Source of the DNA: Candidatus Woesearchaeota archaeon
GTDB taxonomy: Archaea > Nanobdellota > Nanobdellia > SCGC-AAA011-G17 > JAPLZO01
Length of the DNA stretch: 20,353 bases
NCBI GenBank assembly: GCA_026394995.1
Contig: JAPLZO010000044.1
Span: forward strand, 1-20,353
Reading direction: 5' to 3'
Below are positions 1 to 7,857 of the stretch, one piece after another. The translations under genes were made by a program, and so were the position numbers. Within the stretch, counting starts at the first letter, position 1. Every line of letters starts with the position of its first letter. The notes under the pieces were generated by a model, which did not search any database, was not told the origin of the DNA, and saw only the letters and a list, made by a program, of their open reading frames with translations.

Positions 1-2130
1 ATATGGATTCTAGCAAAAGGTTTAGCAACATTATTTATTCAAGGTTTATTAGGTAAAAATTTCAAAGTTCTAGAAGAATTTAAAGGTTCTAAATTAAAAG
101 GTTTAAAATATATTCATCCATTTTCAAATGAGATTCATGATTATAAAAAACTAGAAAAAATATCAAATAAAATTCATACAGTTGTTCTAAGCTCAGAATA
201 TGTTGATTTATCAGCAGGTTCAGGTTTAGTACACATGGCTCCTGGTTGTGGTCCTGAAGATTATGAAATTGGTTATCGTGAAGGAATTCCTCCTTACAAT
301 AATTTAGATGAACAAGGTATCTTTCCAAGTTCAATGGGTAAATTTTCTAAATTACGAGCTAAAAAAGATGATAAAAAATTCATTGAAGCTTTAAAAGAAA
401 AAGGTGCTTTAATAACAACTAGTGTTATTGAACATGATTATGCTCATTGCTGGCGTTGTAAAAATCCAGTAATATTTAGAACAACAAAACAATGGTTTTT
501 CAAAATTGAAGATTTAAAACCAGAAATGAGAAAATTTAATAAAAAAATATTCTGGATTCCTGATTATGCTGGTTCAAGACAATTTGATTCCTGGATTGCT
601 AATTTAAGAGATAATGGTATAACAAGGCAAAGATATTGGGGCACTCCTTTACCAATCTGGAAATGTAAAAAATGTAATGATTACATTGTTATAGGTTCTA
701 TAGCAGAATTAAAAAAATTAGCAGGTAAATTACCAATAGATTTACATAAGCCATGGATAGATGAAATCAAAATTCCATGTAAAAAATGTGGTTCTATAAA
801 AGAAAGAATTCCAGATGTTTTAGATGTTTGGATAGATGCAGGCTCAGCTTCCTGGAATTGTATTAATTATCCTCAAGACACAACCTTATTTAAAAAAATG
901 TTCCCAGCAGATTTTATTTTAGAGGGTATTGATCAAATTCGTGGATGGTTTAATATGTTATATGTTGATTCAATGATAGCATTAAAAAAACCTTCTTTCA
1001 AAGCAGTTTACATGCATGGTTTTATTCAAGATTCTTTAGGAAGAAAAATGTCTAAATCACTAGGAAATTACATTTTACCAGAAGAAGTTATCTCTCAATA
1101 TGGAGCAGATACATTAAGATATTATACTATTTCAGCCACAAATCCAGGTTTAGATTTAAATTATAACTTTGATGATATGAAAACTAAACATAAAAACCTA
1201 ATCATATTATGGAATCTACATGAATTTTTGATACAACAATCTAAATTTTTAAATATTAATCCAAGCAAACTAAAAATAAATAAGTTTGATCTAGAAGAAA
1301 AATATATCTTATCAAAACTAAACTCAACAATTCAAAAAGTAACTTATCTATTTGAACATTATAGATTAAATGAAATTCCTTTAGTTATTGAAGAATTATA
1401 TCTAGACTTATCAAGAACTTATATTCAATTAATTAGAGAAAAAATATCCTCAGGTTCAGAACAAGATAAAAAAACAGTTCTATACACAATCTACAAAGTT
1501 TTAATAGAATCATTAACATTATTCTCAACAGTTTCACCATTTATAACAGAAAAAATATATCAAAATATTAAAAATGAATTCAAATTAAAAGAAGAATCAA
1601 TACATTTATTCAAATGGCCAAAAGAAAATTCAAAATTAATAAACAAAAAACTAGAACAAGCTGTTTCAATATCAAATAGTACAATAAAAGAAATATTAGC
1701 ACAAAGAGAAAAAGTTCAACTTGGTATAAGATGGCCTTTACCTGAAGTAACTATAACAAGTAAACACTCAAAAGATCTAAAATTAGTTATACCATTAATA
1801 AAAACTCAAACAAATGTTAAAAAAATCATATTAAAAGAAGGTAATCTAAAAATAGAATTAAACACCAATATTACTAAAGAACTAGAACAAGAAGGTTTTG
1901 TTCGTGAGTTAACAAGAAGAATTCAAAGTTTAAGAAAGCAAAATAATCTAGTAAAATCAGATAGAATTGATTTATCTATAGTTTCATCATATTCTTTAGA
2001 AAAATGGAAAAAAGAAATACAAAATAAGGTAAATGCTCGTTCTTTAGATTTTAAAGAAATTAAACATCCTATCTATTCTAAAGAAAAAATAAAGAATCAA
2101 GAATTTGATGTTTACTTTAGAAAACTTTAA
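1..2130 (+). CDS. ileS: Isoleucyl-tRNA synthetase, C-terminal part (5'-truncated by window edge)
   Basis: Class I synthetase that charges tRNA-Ile with isoleucine in the cytoplasm. The frame is open from base 1, so the gene begins before the window. The ATG at 235 is only an internal Met. About 709 codons are present against roughly 1000 for the family, so the Rossmann N-terminus with the HIGH motif is missing. Visible in order: the CP1 editing-domain signature HMAPGCGPEDYEIG near nt 232-275, keeping the His and Asp used in editing; two CxxC pairs (CKKC, nt 664-675; CKKC, nt 778-789) of a zinc-binding insertion; WIDAGSASWN; the KMSKS loop in GRKMSKSLGN near nt 1040-1070; then a helical anticodon-binding domain and C-terminal tail. 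Ends with TAA, 40 bases before the secreted-protein gene. Identification is firm. Confidence 0.96.
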   Translation: MWILAKGLATLFIQGLLGKNFKVLEEFKGSKLKGLKYIHPFSNEIHDYKKLEKISNKIHTVVLSSEYVDLSAGSGLVHMAPGCGPEDYEIGYREGIPPYNNLDEQGIFPSSMGKFSKLRAKKDDKKFIEALKEKGALITTSVIEHDYAHCWRCKNPVIFRTTKQWFFKIEDLKPEMRKFNKKIFWIPDYAGSRQFDSWIANLRDNGITRQRYWGTPLPIWKCKKCNDYIVIGSIAELKKLAGKLPIDLHKPWIDEIKIPCKKCGSIKERIPDVLDVWIDAGSASWNCINYPQDTTLFKKMFPADFILEGIDQIRGWFNMLYVDSMIALKKPSFKAVYMHGFIQDSLGRKMSKSLGNYILPEEVISQYGADTLRYYTISATNPGLDLNYNFDDMKTKHKNLIILWNLHEFLIQQSKFLNINPSKLKINKFDLEEKYILSKLNSTIQKVTYLFEHYRLNEIPLVIEELYLDLSRTYIQLIREKISSGSEQDKKTVLYTIYKVLIESLTLFSTVSPFITEKIYQNIKNEFKLKEESIHLFKWPKENSKLINKKLEQAVSISNSTIKEILAQREKVQLGIRWPLPEVTITSKHSKDLKLVIPLIKTQTNVKKIILKEGNLKIELNTNITKELEQEGFVRELTRRIQSLRKQNNLVKSDRIDLSIVSSYSLEKWKKEIQNKVNARSLDFKEIKHPIYSKEKIKNQEFDVYFRKL

Positions 2131-2139
2131 ATATCTTTA

Positions 2140-2168
2140 ATATAACCTTTAATGAAAAGAGGTTATAT
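2140..2168 (+). promoter_or_regulatory. 9-bp inverted repeat covering the ribosome-binding site of the secreted-protein gene
   Basis: ATATAACCT (2140-2148) and AGGTTATAT (2160-2168) are perfect complements around an 11-base loop, ending two bases before the ATG at 2171. The GAGG Shine-Dalgarno-like run (2159-2162) lies partly in the 3' arm. It could hide the ribosome site, act as an operator, or end the ileS transcript. The sequence shows only the repeat; the function is inference. Confidence 0.4.
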
Positions 2169-2170
2169 AT

Positions 2171-2986
2171 ATGAAAAAAATAGCAATACTATTATTATCA
2201 TTATTATTAGTCTATTCAGTTTCTGCATTTTCTTTATCAGACTTATCAGATAGTATAAGAGGGTTATTAGTTACAGGATCAACTATTAACAAAGAAGCAT
2301 ATCAAAATCAACCTCCAACTGTAGAGGTTCTTGGTAATATACATACTCAAGTTATAACAACATATACACCTATAATACAATGGGAATATCATGATGCAGA
2401 AAATGATCAGCAAATAGCTTATTACATTCAATATTCTAAAGATGATATATCATTTAGTCACCCAATTTTAGAAGCTGGTATTGGTTCTACAACATCTCAC
2501 AGACTTACATTAAGAGAAGGTGATGGAACTTATTATATTAGATTAAAAGCAGAAGATACATATGCATGGGGTGATTGGTCAGAATACAAAGCATTTTATT
2601 TAGACACAACCAGAAAAGTATGCTCAGATGGAACTGAATTTTACAAATGTTCTGATATTAAACCAGAATATTGTGATGGTGGAAATATAATCAGTGATTG
2701 TTTAAGATGTGGTTGTCCATCTGGATATCAATGTGATGGTAAATCAGGAACATGTTCATCACAAACTTGTGTTGATAACACACTTTATAATAAATGTTCT
2801 ACTGACAAACCAAAATTCTGTTTAGATGGTGACCTAAAAGATTTATGTTCATTATGTGGCTGTCCTACAGGTCAAGAGTGTCAATCAGATGGTAGTTGTA
2901 AAACAACTTTGGTTATAATTCAACCACAAATACAAACAAAAACTTTGTTCCAGAAAATAGCAGATTTCTTTAAAAATTTATTTTGA
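2171..2986 (+). CDS. Secreted protein: FnIII-like domain plus two 8-cysteine repeats
   Basis: A 271-residue exported protein of unknown role. Residues 1-19 look like a signal peptide (basic MKK, a leucine-rich core, then SVSA-F). Residues about 47-148 have the beta-rich pattern of a fibronectin type III-like fold (PPTVEVLG, then WEYHDAENDQQIAYYIQ, then YYIRLKAED). Two similar cysteine-rich repeats follow, C151-C195 and C200-C243, each with eight cysteines ordered C..C..C..C..CGC..C..C and sharing KPxxC, CGCPxG and a final C. The protein ends in an amphipathic helix (FQKIADFFKNLF). The even number and matched spacing of cysteines suggest disulphides or metal sites outside the cell. Similar Cys-rich repeats are common in predicted surface proteins of DPANN genomes (recollection, not searched). 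An 8-base GAGG-to-ATG spacing supports the start. Confidence 0.8.
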   Translation: MKKIAILLLSLLLVYSVSAFSLSDLSDSIRGLLVTGSTINKEAYQNQPPTVEVLGNIHTQVITTYTPIIQWEYHDAENDQQIAYYIQYSKDDISFSHPILEAGIGSTTSHRLTLREGDGTYYIRLKAEDTYAWGDWSEYKAFYLDTTRKVCSDGTEFYKCSDIKPEYCDGGNIISDCLRCGCPSGYQCDGKSGTCSSQTCVDNTLYNKCSTDKPKFCLDGDLKDLCSLCGCPTGQECQSDGSCKTTLVIIQPQIQTKTLFQKIADFFKNLF

Positions 2987-3274
2987 TTTTTTAACTATTT
3001 TTTCTAAATTATTAAATATATTTTGTACTTTATTTCCGTTAACTCTTTCACCTTTTAGTTTATCTGGAACAAAATAATCACCATTTTTTAATATATTCAA
3101 TAAAACAAGGTTTTCACCAAACTGTAAACTATAATCTAGTCCAACTTTATTGTCTGGATGAACCAAAAAAACAAAAGTTTCATTACCAACTTTTATCTCT
3201 ATTCTTGCACCATCATTTAAACTCTTCTCAGAATAAGATTTCTTTTCAACTTTAATGTCTCCATATCTCATCAT
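2978..3274 (-). CDS. Hypothetical small protein, 98 residues
   Basis: Not recognised. The product is mixed alpha/beta, with a basic start (RYGDIKVEKKSYSEK), beta-like strands (IEIKVGNETFVFLVHP) and a lysine-rich helical end; there is no signal peptide or membrane segment. The upstream in-frame ATG at 3289 is less likely than ATG 3274. AGGAGT (3284-3279) sits 5 bases before 3274, and the TTTATAAA box at 3317-3310 predicts transcription from about 3287, which would leave out the first ATG. The 3' end overlaps the convergent secreted-protein gene by 9 bases. A promoter, a ribosome site and a good start together argue that this is a real gene. Confidence 0.65.
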   Translation of the reverse strand: MMRYGDIKVEKKSYSEKSLNDGARIEIKVGNETFVFLVHPDNKVGLDYSLQFGENLVLLNILKNGDYFVPDKLKGERVNGNKVQNIFNNLEKIVKKSK

Positions 3275-3309
3275 CACTACTCCTTGCATTTGCTTTGGTT
3301 GTAATAACC

Positions 3310-3329
3310 TTTATAAATAGATTTATATA
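3310..3329. promoter_or_regulatory. Divergent TATA boxes for the 98-residue gene (minus) and tbp (plus)
   Basis: TTTATAAA at 3310-3317 reads the same on both strands and is well placed for the minus gene (start of transcription near 3287). TTTATATA at 3322-3329 predicts a plus-strand start near 3352, giving tbp a 17-base leader that carries AGGTGA (3359-3364). The two boxes are only 4 bases apart, so TBP or another factor bound here could affect both genes, including TBP's own synthesis. That autoregulation is inference. Confidence 0.6.
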
Positions 3330-3368
3330 TTTTTCTGTTATTTATATATAATTTATAAAGGTGAAATC

Positions 3369-3935
3369 ATGGTTAAAAAGGAAATAAAAACGTTTAAAAA
3401 GGAAATAAAAATACAAAATATTGTTGCTTCAGCATCTTTGGAGCATGAAATACCTTTAATTAAGCTAGCAGAGGCTTTACCGAATACTGAATACAATCCA
3501 GAACAATTTCCAGGTTTAGTTATGAGAATTAAAGAACCAAAAACATCTGCTTTAATCTTTAGTTCTGGTAAAATAGTATGTACTGGTGCCAAATCAATGT
3601 CTAAAGTCAAAGAAGCTGTTGACAAAATAATACAAAATATAGAAAAAATCAAAATTAAGATAAACATACAACCACAAATAAAAGTCCAAAATATGGTTGC
3701 ATCTGGCTCTATTGGCGTAGATTTAAACTTAACTTCATTAGCAACAACTCTTGATCATACTGAATATGAACCAGAACAATTTCCAGGCTTAGTTTATAAA
3801 TGCCCAGGTACTAGAGCAACATTCTTGTTATTCAGTAATGGAAAGATAGTATGTACTGGAACAAGGTCTGAAAGCAAATTAAGAGAAGCAGTTGATATGC
3901 TAGTAGAAAATCTATCAAAAATCAAGGTAAAGTAA
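3369..3935 (+). CDS. tbp: TATA-box-binding protein (TBP)
   Basis: General transcription factor that binds the archaeal TATA box and recruits TFB and RNA polymerase. The 188 residues contain the classic twofold saddle: repeat one about residues 13-97 and repeat two about 101-187. Each carries QNxVAS, then TEYxPEQFPGLV, then SxGKIVCTG, then a helix of the AVDxxxxN type. The length matches archaeal TBPs (about 180-190). A short basic N-terminal stretch (VKKEIKTFKKEIK) precedes repeat one. The start has AGGTGA 4-9 bases upstream. Identification is certain. Confidence 0.98.
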   Translation: MVKKEIKTFKKEIKIQNIVASASLEHEIPLIKLAEALPNTEYNPEQFPGLVMRIKEPKTSALIFSSGKIVCTGAKSMSKVKEAVDKIIQNIEKIKIKINIQPQIKVQNMVASGSIGVDLNLTSLATTLDHTEYEPEQFPGLVYKCPGTRATFLLFSNGKIVCTGTRSESKLREAVDMLVENLSKIKVK

Positions 3936-3954
3936 GTACACTTGCTAGTGGTAC
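3936..3954 (+). terminator. Small hairpin right after the tbp stop codon
   Basis: GTACAC (3936-3941) pairs with GTGGTAC (3948-3954) with one bulged G and a TTGCTA loop. It starts at the first base after the tbp stop codon. A pyrimidine-rich stretch, CTTATTCTTCTTTTATT (3971-3987), follows but overlaps the presumed mcm promoter region. It could end the tbp transcript; evidence is weak. Confidence 0.3.
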
Positions 3955-3962
3955 GCATAAAT

Positions 3963-4010
3963 TATTTAAACTTATTCTTCTTTTATTATTATCCTTAAGA
4001 TAAAGGGGGA
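3963..4010 (+). promoter_or_regulatory. mcm promoter and strong Shine-Dalgarno before a TTG start
   Basis: TATTTAAA (3963-3970) predicts transcription from near 3993. AGGGGGA (4004-4010) then lies 6 bases before TTG at 4017. The strong ribosome site decides for the TTG; no ATG or GTG is nearby in frame. Confidence 0.6.
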
Positions 4011-4016
4011 ATCAAT

Positions 4017-6059
4017 TTGGTTGTAAATGCTTCTGAACAGATAGAGAAATTTCAAGATTTTATTTCTGATAACTATGAACAAAAATTACATCAAGTAATT
4101 AGTCAAGGTAAAAAATCATTGATTATAGATTTTCAAGATTTAGCAAAATTCGATCCAGAATTATCAGAACAATTATTGGATGATCCAGAAGATACAATAA
4201 AAGCTATTGAAATTTCTTTTGAACAATTTGATATTTCTTCTGGTCTAAGTGTAAAAGATGCTCACTTGAATCTAAGAGCAAGAATCATTAATCTTCCTAC
4301 AAGCCAAAAAATTCTAATCAAAGATATTAGAAGTGCTCATATTGATAAGTTAATGTTCATAGAAGGTATCGTTCGTCAATCTTCAGATGTAAGACCTCAA
4401 ATAACATCAGCAAAATTTGAATGTCCTGCTTGTGGTAACACAATTTCAATATTACAAATAGATACAAGATTCAAAGAACCTTCTAGATGTTCATGTGGTC
4501 GCAGAGGTAGATTTAGATTAATTTCTAAAGAATTAGTTGATGCACAACGTTTAGTTATTGAAGAACCAGCAGAATCTTTAGACGGTGGTGAACAACCTAA
4601 ACGTATTTCTGTTTTCTTAAAAGAAGATTTAGTTGAGCCAAAAATGGAAAAAAAAACAACTCCTGGAAGTAAAGTTCGTATTATTGGTACTATAAAAGAA
4701 GTTCCAATTTTACTAAGAACAGGTGCTCAATCAATTAGATATGATTTAATGATAGAATCAAATTATATAGAACCAATTGAAGAAACATATGAAGATATTG
4801 AAATAACAAAAGAAGATGAACAAGAAATTAAATTATTAGCAAAAGATCCAAATGTTTATAGAAAATTCATTAATTCAATTGCACCTTCTATCTATGGTCA
4901 TGAAGATATAAAAGGAGCATTAGTTTTACAATTAATGGGTGGAATTAAAAAAGTAAAATCTGATGGAACTACAACTAGAGGTGATATGCACATTTTACTT
5001 GTTGGTGATCCAGGTGCAGCAAAATCAACAATATTGATGTACATGTCAAAAGTAGCTCCTAAGGCAAGATACATTGCAGGTAAATCAGCAACAGCAGCTG
5101 GTTTAACAGCAACAATTGTTAAAGATGAATTCTTAAGAGGTTGGGCACTAGAAGCAGGTGCTATTGTTTTAGCAAATGGTGGTTTTTGTATGATTGACGA
5201 ACTTGATAAGATGGATCCAGGAGATAGATCAGCTTTACATGAAGGAATGGCTCAACAAACAATTACAATTTCAAAAGCTAATATTCAAGCAACATTAAAA
5301 TGTGAAACAACAATACTAGCAGCAGCAAATCCAAAATTAGGAAGATTTGATCCTTATCAGCCAATAGCTGCTCAAATAGATTTACCACCAACATTAATTA
5401 ACAGATTTGATTTAATATTTCCTGTTCGTGATATTCCCAATCTAGAACAAGATGAAAAAATAGCTTCTCATGTTTTAGAAAGTCATCAAGATATAGAAAG
5501 TAAACAACCAGATATACCAATTCCACTAATGAAAAAATATGTCGCATATGCTCGTAGAATAAAACCAAAACTCTCTGATGCTGCTATAAGTGAAATAAAA
5601 TCTTTTTATGTTAATTTAAGAAATAAAGAAACAACTGGTGATGAAAATATTAAACCAATACCAATCTCAGCTCGACAATTAGAGGCATTAATAAGATTAT
5701 CAGAAGGCTCAGCTCGTTTAAGATTATCTCAACAAGTAACAAAATTAGATGCTAAAATATCAATTGAATTATTAAAACATTGTTTAATGCAAGTTGGATT
5801 TGATTATGAAACAGGTCAAATTGATATTGATAGAATTGGTACTGGTATTCCTGCTACTGTTAGAAACAAAATTGCAATTATTAGAGAAATAATCACAGAA
5901 ATTGAATCTCGTGGAAAGAAAACAATAGCTATAGAAGAAATTATTGCAGAAGCTTCTGTAAAAGAAATGAATGAAGCACAAGTAGAAGAAATTATAGAGA
6001 AACTAAAAAGGTCAGGAGATATTTTCGAACCTAGGCGTGGTTTCATACAAAAAATATAA
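4017..6059 (+). CDS. mcm: Replicative DNA helicase MCM
   Basis: Hexameric AAA+ helicase that unwinds DNA at the replication fork. The 680 residues match single archaeal MCMs. In order: the N-terminal oligomerisation domain with a zinc ribbon (C136, C139, C158, C160) and an OB fold; the AAA+ module with Walker A GDPGAAKST (330-338), Walker B CMIDELDKM (D394, E395), sensor-1 Asn in AANPK (N438) and the arginine finger in INRFD (R463); then a lid and a C-terminal winged helix ending in EPRRGFI. No intein interrupts Walker A, a common intein site in archaeal MCMs. The stop overlaps the next gene's ATG by one base (TAATG), so the two are translationally coupled. Confidence 0.98.
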   Translation: MVVNASEQIEKFQDFISDNYEQKLHQVISQGKKSLIIDFQDLAKFDPELSEQLLDDPEDTIKAIEISFEQFDISSGLSVKDAHLNLRARIINLPTSQKILIKDIRSAHIDKLMFIEGIVRQSSDVRPQITSAKFECPACGNTISILQIDTRFKEPSRCSCGRRGRFRLISKELVDAQRLVIEEPAESLDGGEQPKRISVFLKEDLVEPKMEKKTTPGSKVRIIGTIKEVPILLRTGAQSIRYDLMIESNYIEPIEETYEDIEITKEDEQEIKLLAKDPNVYRKFINSIAPSIYGHEDIKGALVLQLMGGIKKVKSDGTTTRGDMHILLVGDPGAAKSTILMYMSKVAPKARYIAGKSATAAGLTATIVKDEFLRGWALEAGAIVLANGGFCMIDELDKMDPGDRSALHEGMAQQTITISKANIQATLKCETTILAAANPKLGRFDPYQPIAAQIDLPPTLINRFDLIFPVRDIPNLEQDEKIASHVLESHQDIESKQPDIPIPLMKKYVAYARRIKPKLSDAAISEIKSFYVNLRNKETTGDENIKPIPISARQLEALIRLSEGSARLRLSQQVTKLDAKISIELLKHCLMQVGFDYETGQIDIDRIGTGIPATVRNKIAIIREIITEIESRGKKTIAIEEIIAEASVKEMNEAQVEEIIEKLKRSGDIFEPRRGFIQKI

Positions 6060-6775
6060 TGGCAACTTTATCTAGACAAACAGCTTATAAAACATGGATT
6101 TCTGATTTAAATAATAGTAACTATAAAACAGAAGATAACACTGGTTCAGGTTATATTGAACTTAACAATATAAAAATTTCTAGAGTAAATTTAATAGGTA
6201 CAATTGTTAATCATTTTATAAGTGAAGATTCAAATTATGGTGCTATAACAATAGATGATAATTCTTCTACAATAAGGATAAAAGCATTTAGAGAAGATAC
6301 AAATGCATTTAAGAATTTAAAAGTAGGTGACATAGTTCTTGTTATTGGCAGATTAAGAAAATATAATGATGAAATCTACGTAAATCATGAAATAATAAAA
6401 ACTCTAAATAATCCTAATTGGGAATTATTAAGAAAATTAGAATTATTAAAATTATATGGCAAACCAAAAGAAGAAAAAGTAATAGAAATCACAGAAGATA
6501 ATACTCAAGAAATTCCTGTAAAAAAAATAGAAGCTCCTAAGATTATTCAACAACAATTAATCGAAGAAGAAATGATAGAAGATGAAATTACAGAAAATTC
6601 TAGACAAAAAGTTCTAATAATAATTGAACGTTATAATGAACAAGGCGCCAACATAAATGATGTAATAAAAGAATCTAATTTAGACAAAAAAGAAGTAGAA
6701 TTAGCAATACAAGAATTACTAAAAGAAGGTGAAGTTTACGAATCTAGACCAGGTATATTAAGATCTATAAATTAG
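6059..6775 (+). CDS. RPA32-like single-strand DNA-binding protein (OB fold plus winged helix)
   Basis: Probably a replication protein A-related subunit that protects single-stranded DNA. Residues about 35-115 form an OB fold (IKISRVNLIGTIVN, then a strand ending AITIDD, then VGDIVLVIGRLRKYNDEIYVN). An acidic linker rich in E and I occupies about 140-180. Residues about 182-238 read as a winged helix (LIIIERYNEQGANINDVIK ending EGEVYESRPGILRSI). This order, OB then acidic linker then wHTH, is that of eukaryotic RPA32 and archaeal RPA-associated proteins (COG3390-like). Direct coupling to mcm supports a replication role. The exact subfamily is not certain. Confidence 0.85.
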   Translation: MATLSRQTAYKTWISDLNNSNYKTEDNTGSGYIELNNIKISRVNLIGTIVNHFISEDSNYGAITIDDNSSTIRIKAFREDTNAFKNLKVGDIVLVIGRLRKYNDEIYVNHEIIKTLNNPNWELLRKLELLKLYGKPKEEKVIEITEDNTQEIPVKKIEAPKIIQQQLIEEEMIEDEITENSRQKVLIIIERYNEQGANINDVIKESNLDKKEVELAIQELLKEGEVYESRPGILRSIN

Positions 6776-6787
6776 AAAACCAATAAA

Positions 6788-6795
6788 TTTATAAA
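6788..6795 (+). promoter_or_regulatory. TATA box for the zinc-ribbon gene, leaderless spacing
   Basis: TTTATAAA whose centre (6791.5) is 26.5 bases before the ATG at 6818. That is the normal TATA-to-start distance in archaea, so the mRNA should begin at or next to the A of the ATG. Confidence 0.7.
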
Positions 6796-6817
6796 AAAGA
6801 ATATCAAATTAATTAAA

Positions 6818-6991
6818 ATGGATCAAGAATATAATGAAGTTGAGATGGAATGTAACCATTGTCATCTAAAATATTTTGCATCTCAAATGAGGCTAGACTC
6901 AAAAGATGATCTTATGTATTGTATTCATTGTATTAATTCTAAAAGAGGTAAAGTAACCATAATAAAAGATAGACCTTTAAGAAAAGAATAA
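6818..6991 (+). CDS. Small zinc-ribbon protein, 57 residues
   Basis: A short gene starting MDQEYNEVEMECNHCH and ending RPLRKE. It has two CxxC knuckles, C12-x2-C15 and C35-x2-C38, 19 residues apart, typical of a four-cysteine zinc ribbon that could bind RNA, DNA or a partner protein. The C-terminal half is basic. A TATA box at the leaderless distance and clean non-overlapping ends support it. Its stop lies one base from the convergent gene's stop. Function unknown. Confidence 0.75.
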   Translation: MDQEYNEVEMECNHCHLKYFASQMRLDSKDDLMYCIHCINSKRGKVTIIKDRPLRKE

Positions 6992-6992
6992 A

Positions 6993-7348
6993 CTAACAAT
7001 TACCTTTTAATTTTTTAGCTTTACTATAAAATTCTTCATAAAGTTGATTAAACATACGTTTATCATATAATTCTGATTCTTTTTGAAGTAAACAAGCTAC
7101 ATCAAATAAGTAACTTCGTATTACTTTTGGGTACATTTTTTTGCATTCACATTCAACAAATTCTTTTACTTTCCCAGGAATATCTTCTAAAGGGCAATTT
7201 ACTAATTCATCTTTCAAGAATTCTCTTGTTTTAGTGATCTCATCCCTAACAATTAATTCAATTCTTATTGCTGTATTAAATCTTCTACTTGATAGGTTGA
7301 ATCTTATACTTGTTTCTTCTACACTTAAGCTTATCTTACTCCCCCCAT
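6993..7348 (-). CDS. Hypothetical helical protein, about 118 residues, start disrupted by apparent frameshift in a G6 run
   Basis: Not recognised. The intact frame with a usual codon starts only at TTG 7217 (74 residues), but the same frame is open upstream past 7340 and looks coding (ISLSVEETSIRFNLSSRRF, then TAIRIELIVRDEITKTREF). An ATG at 7348-7346 sits 26.5 bases from the centre of TTTATATA (7378-7371), the leaderless spacing of neighbouring genes, but it is out of frame and stops after five codons (MGGVR). One more G in the six-G run (7346-7341) would give MGGSKISLSVEE and a full-length product. Options are a homopolymer error, programmed slippage, or a non-standard start such as ATA 7334 behind GGAG. 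The visible part is charged and helical with scattered Cys. Confidence 0.6.
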
Positions 7349-7370
7349 AAAATCTTAAAATAATGAGGTC

Positions 7371-7378
7371 TATATAAA
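7371..7378 (-). promoter_or_regulatory. TATA box for the minus-strand gene ending at 6993
   Basis: TTTATATA on the minus strand, centre 7374.5, exactly 26.5 bases from ATG 7348. This is the main reason to place that gene's start at 7348 rather than at TTG 7217. Confidence 0.6.
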
Positions 7379-7412
7379 CTTTTATTATCTGTAATATATA
7401 TAATTCAATAAA

Positions 7413-7420
7413 TTTAAATA
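7413..7420 (+). promoter_or_regulatory. TATA box for aIF2-beta, leaderless spacing
   Basis: TTTAAATA centred 26.5 bases before ATG 7443. No Shine-Dalgarno sequence lies between them, consistent with a leaderless message. Confidence 0.6.
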
Positions 7421-7442
7421 CACTTATTTTCTAAATCTAAAT

Positions 7443-7856
7443 ATGGAATATAATTATGAAACTTTGTTAAAGAAGGCAAAAGCTAACTTACCTAGTTCTA
7501 CAACTCAAACAGAACGTTTTGAAATACCAAAAGTTCAAGGTCATGTTCAAGGTAATAAAACCATAATAAGCAATTTTAATCAAATTTGCTCTACATTAAG
7601 ACGTGATCCTCAGCATCTGCTTAAATATCTACAAAGAGAGTTAGCCACACCAGCTCAAATTGATGGTCCTCGTTTAATTCTTGGTAGAAAGTTATTATCA
7701 ACTTTAATAAATGCAAAAATAGAACAATATACAAATAATTTTGTTATATGCCGAGAATGTAAAAAACCAGATACTAAATTGATAAAGGAAGATAGAGTTT
7801 ATTCAATAAAATGTATGGCTTGTGGTGCTAAACATCCTATAAAAGCTAAAATATAA
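7443..7856 (+). CDS. Translation initiation factor aIF2, beta subunit
   Basis: Part of the aIF2 heterotrimer that carries initiator Met-tRNA to the small ribosomal subunit. The 137 residues match the archaeal form. There is an N-terminal helix for contact with the gamma subunit (MEYNYETLLKKA), an alpha/beta core containing GNKTIISNF and PAQIDGPRLILGR, and a C-terminal zinc ribbon, CREC (C103, C106) and CMAC (C124, C127), ending HPIKAKI. First gene of a tight run; its stop is one base from the next ATG. Confidence 0.96.
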   Translation: MEYNYETLLKKAKANLPSSTTQTERFEIPKVQGHVQGNKTIISNFNQICSTLRRDPQHLLKYLQRELATPAQIDGPRLILGRKLLSTLINAKIEQYTNNFVICRECKKPDTKLIKEDRVYSIKCMACGAKHPIKAKI

Positions 7857-7857
7857 T

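Noticed and set aside
235..2130. ileS as a complete gene starting at ATG 235
   Set aside because: The frame is open and clearly homologous upstream to base 1, and the HIGH-containing domain is absent; it is cut by the window edge.
3275..3289. ATG 3289 as the start of the small minus-strand gene
   Set aside because: AGGAGT lies after it, at the right distance for ATG 3274, and the TATA box predicts transcription from about 3287.
3353..3667. 104-codon minus-strand frame inside tbp
   Set aside because: Hydrophobic shadow of the well-supported tbp frame with no promoter of its own.
7141..7350. 69-codon plus-strand frame at 7141-7350
   Set aside because: Antisense to the minus-strand gene 6993-7348, with no promoter at a fitting distance. 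The minus strand has TATA and the coding-like composition.
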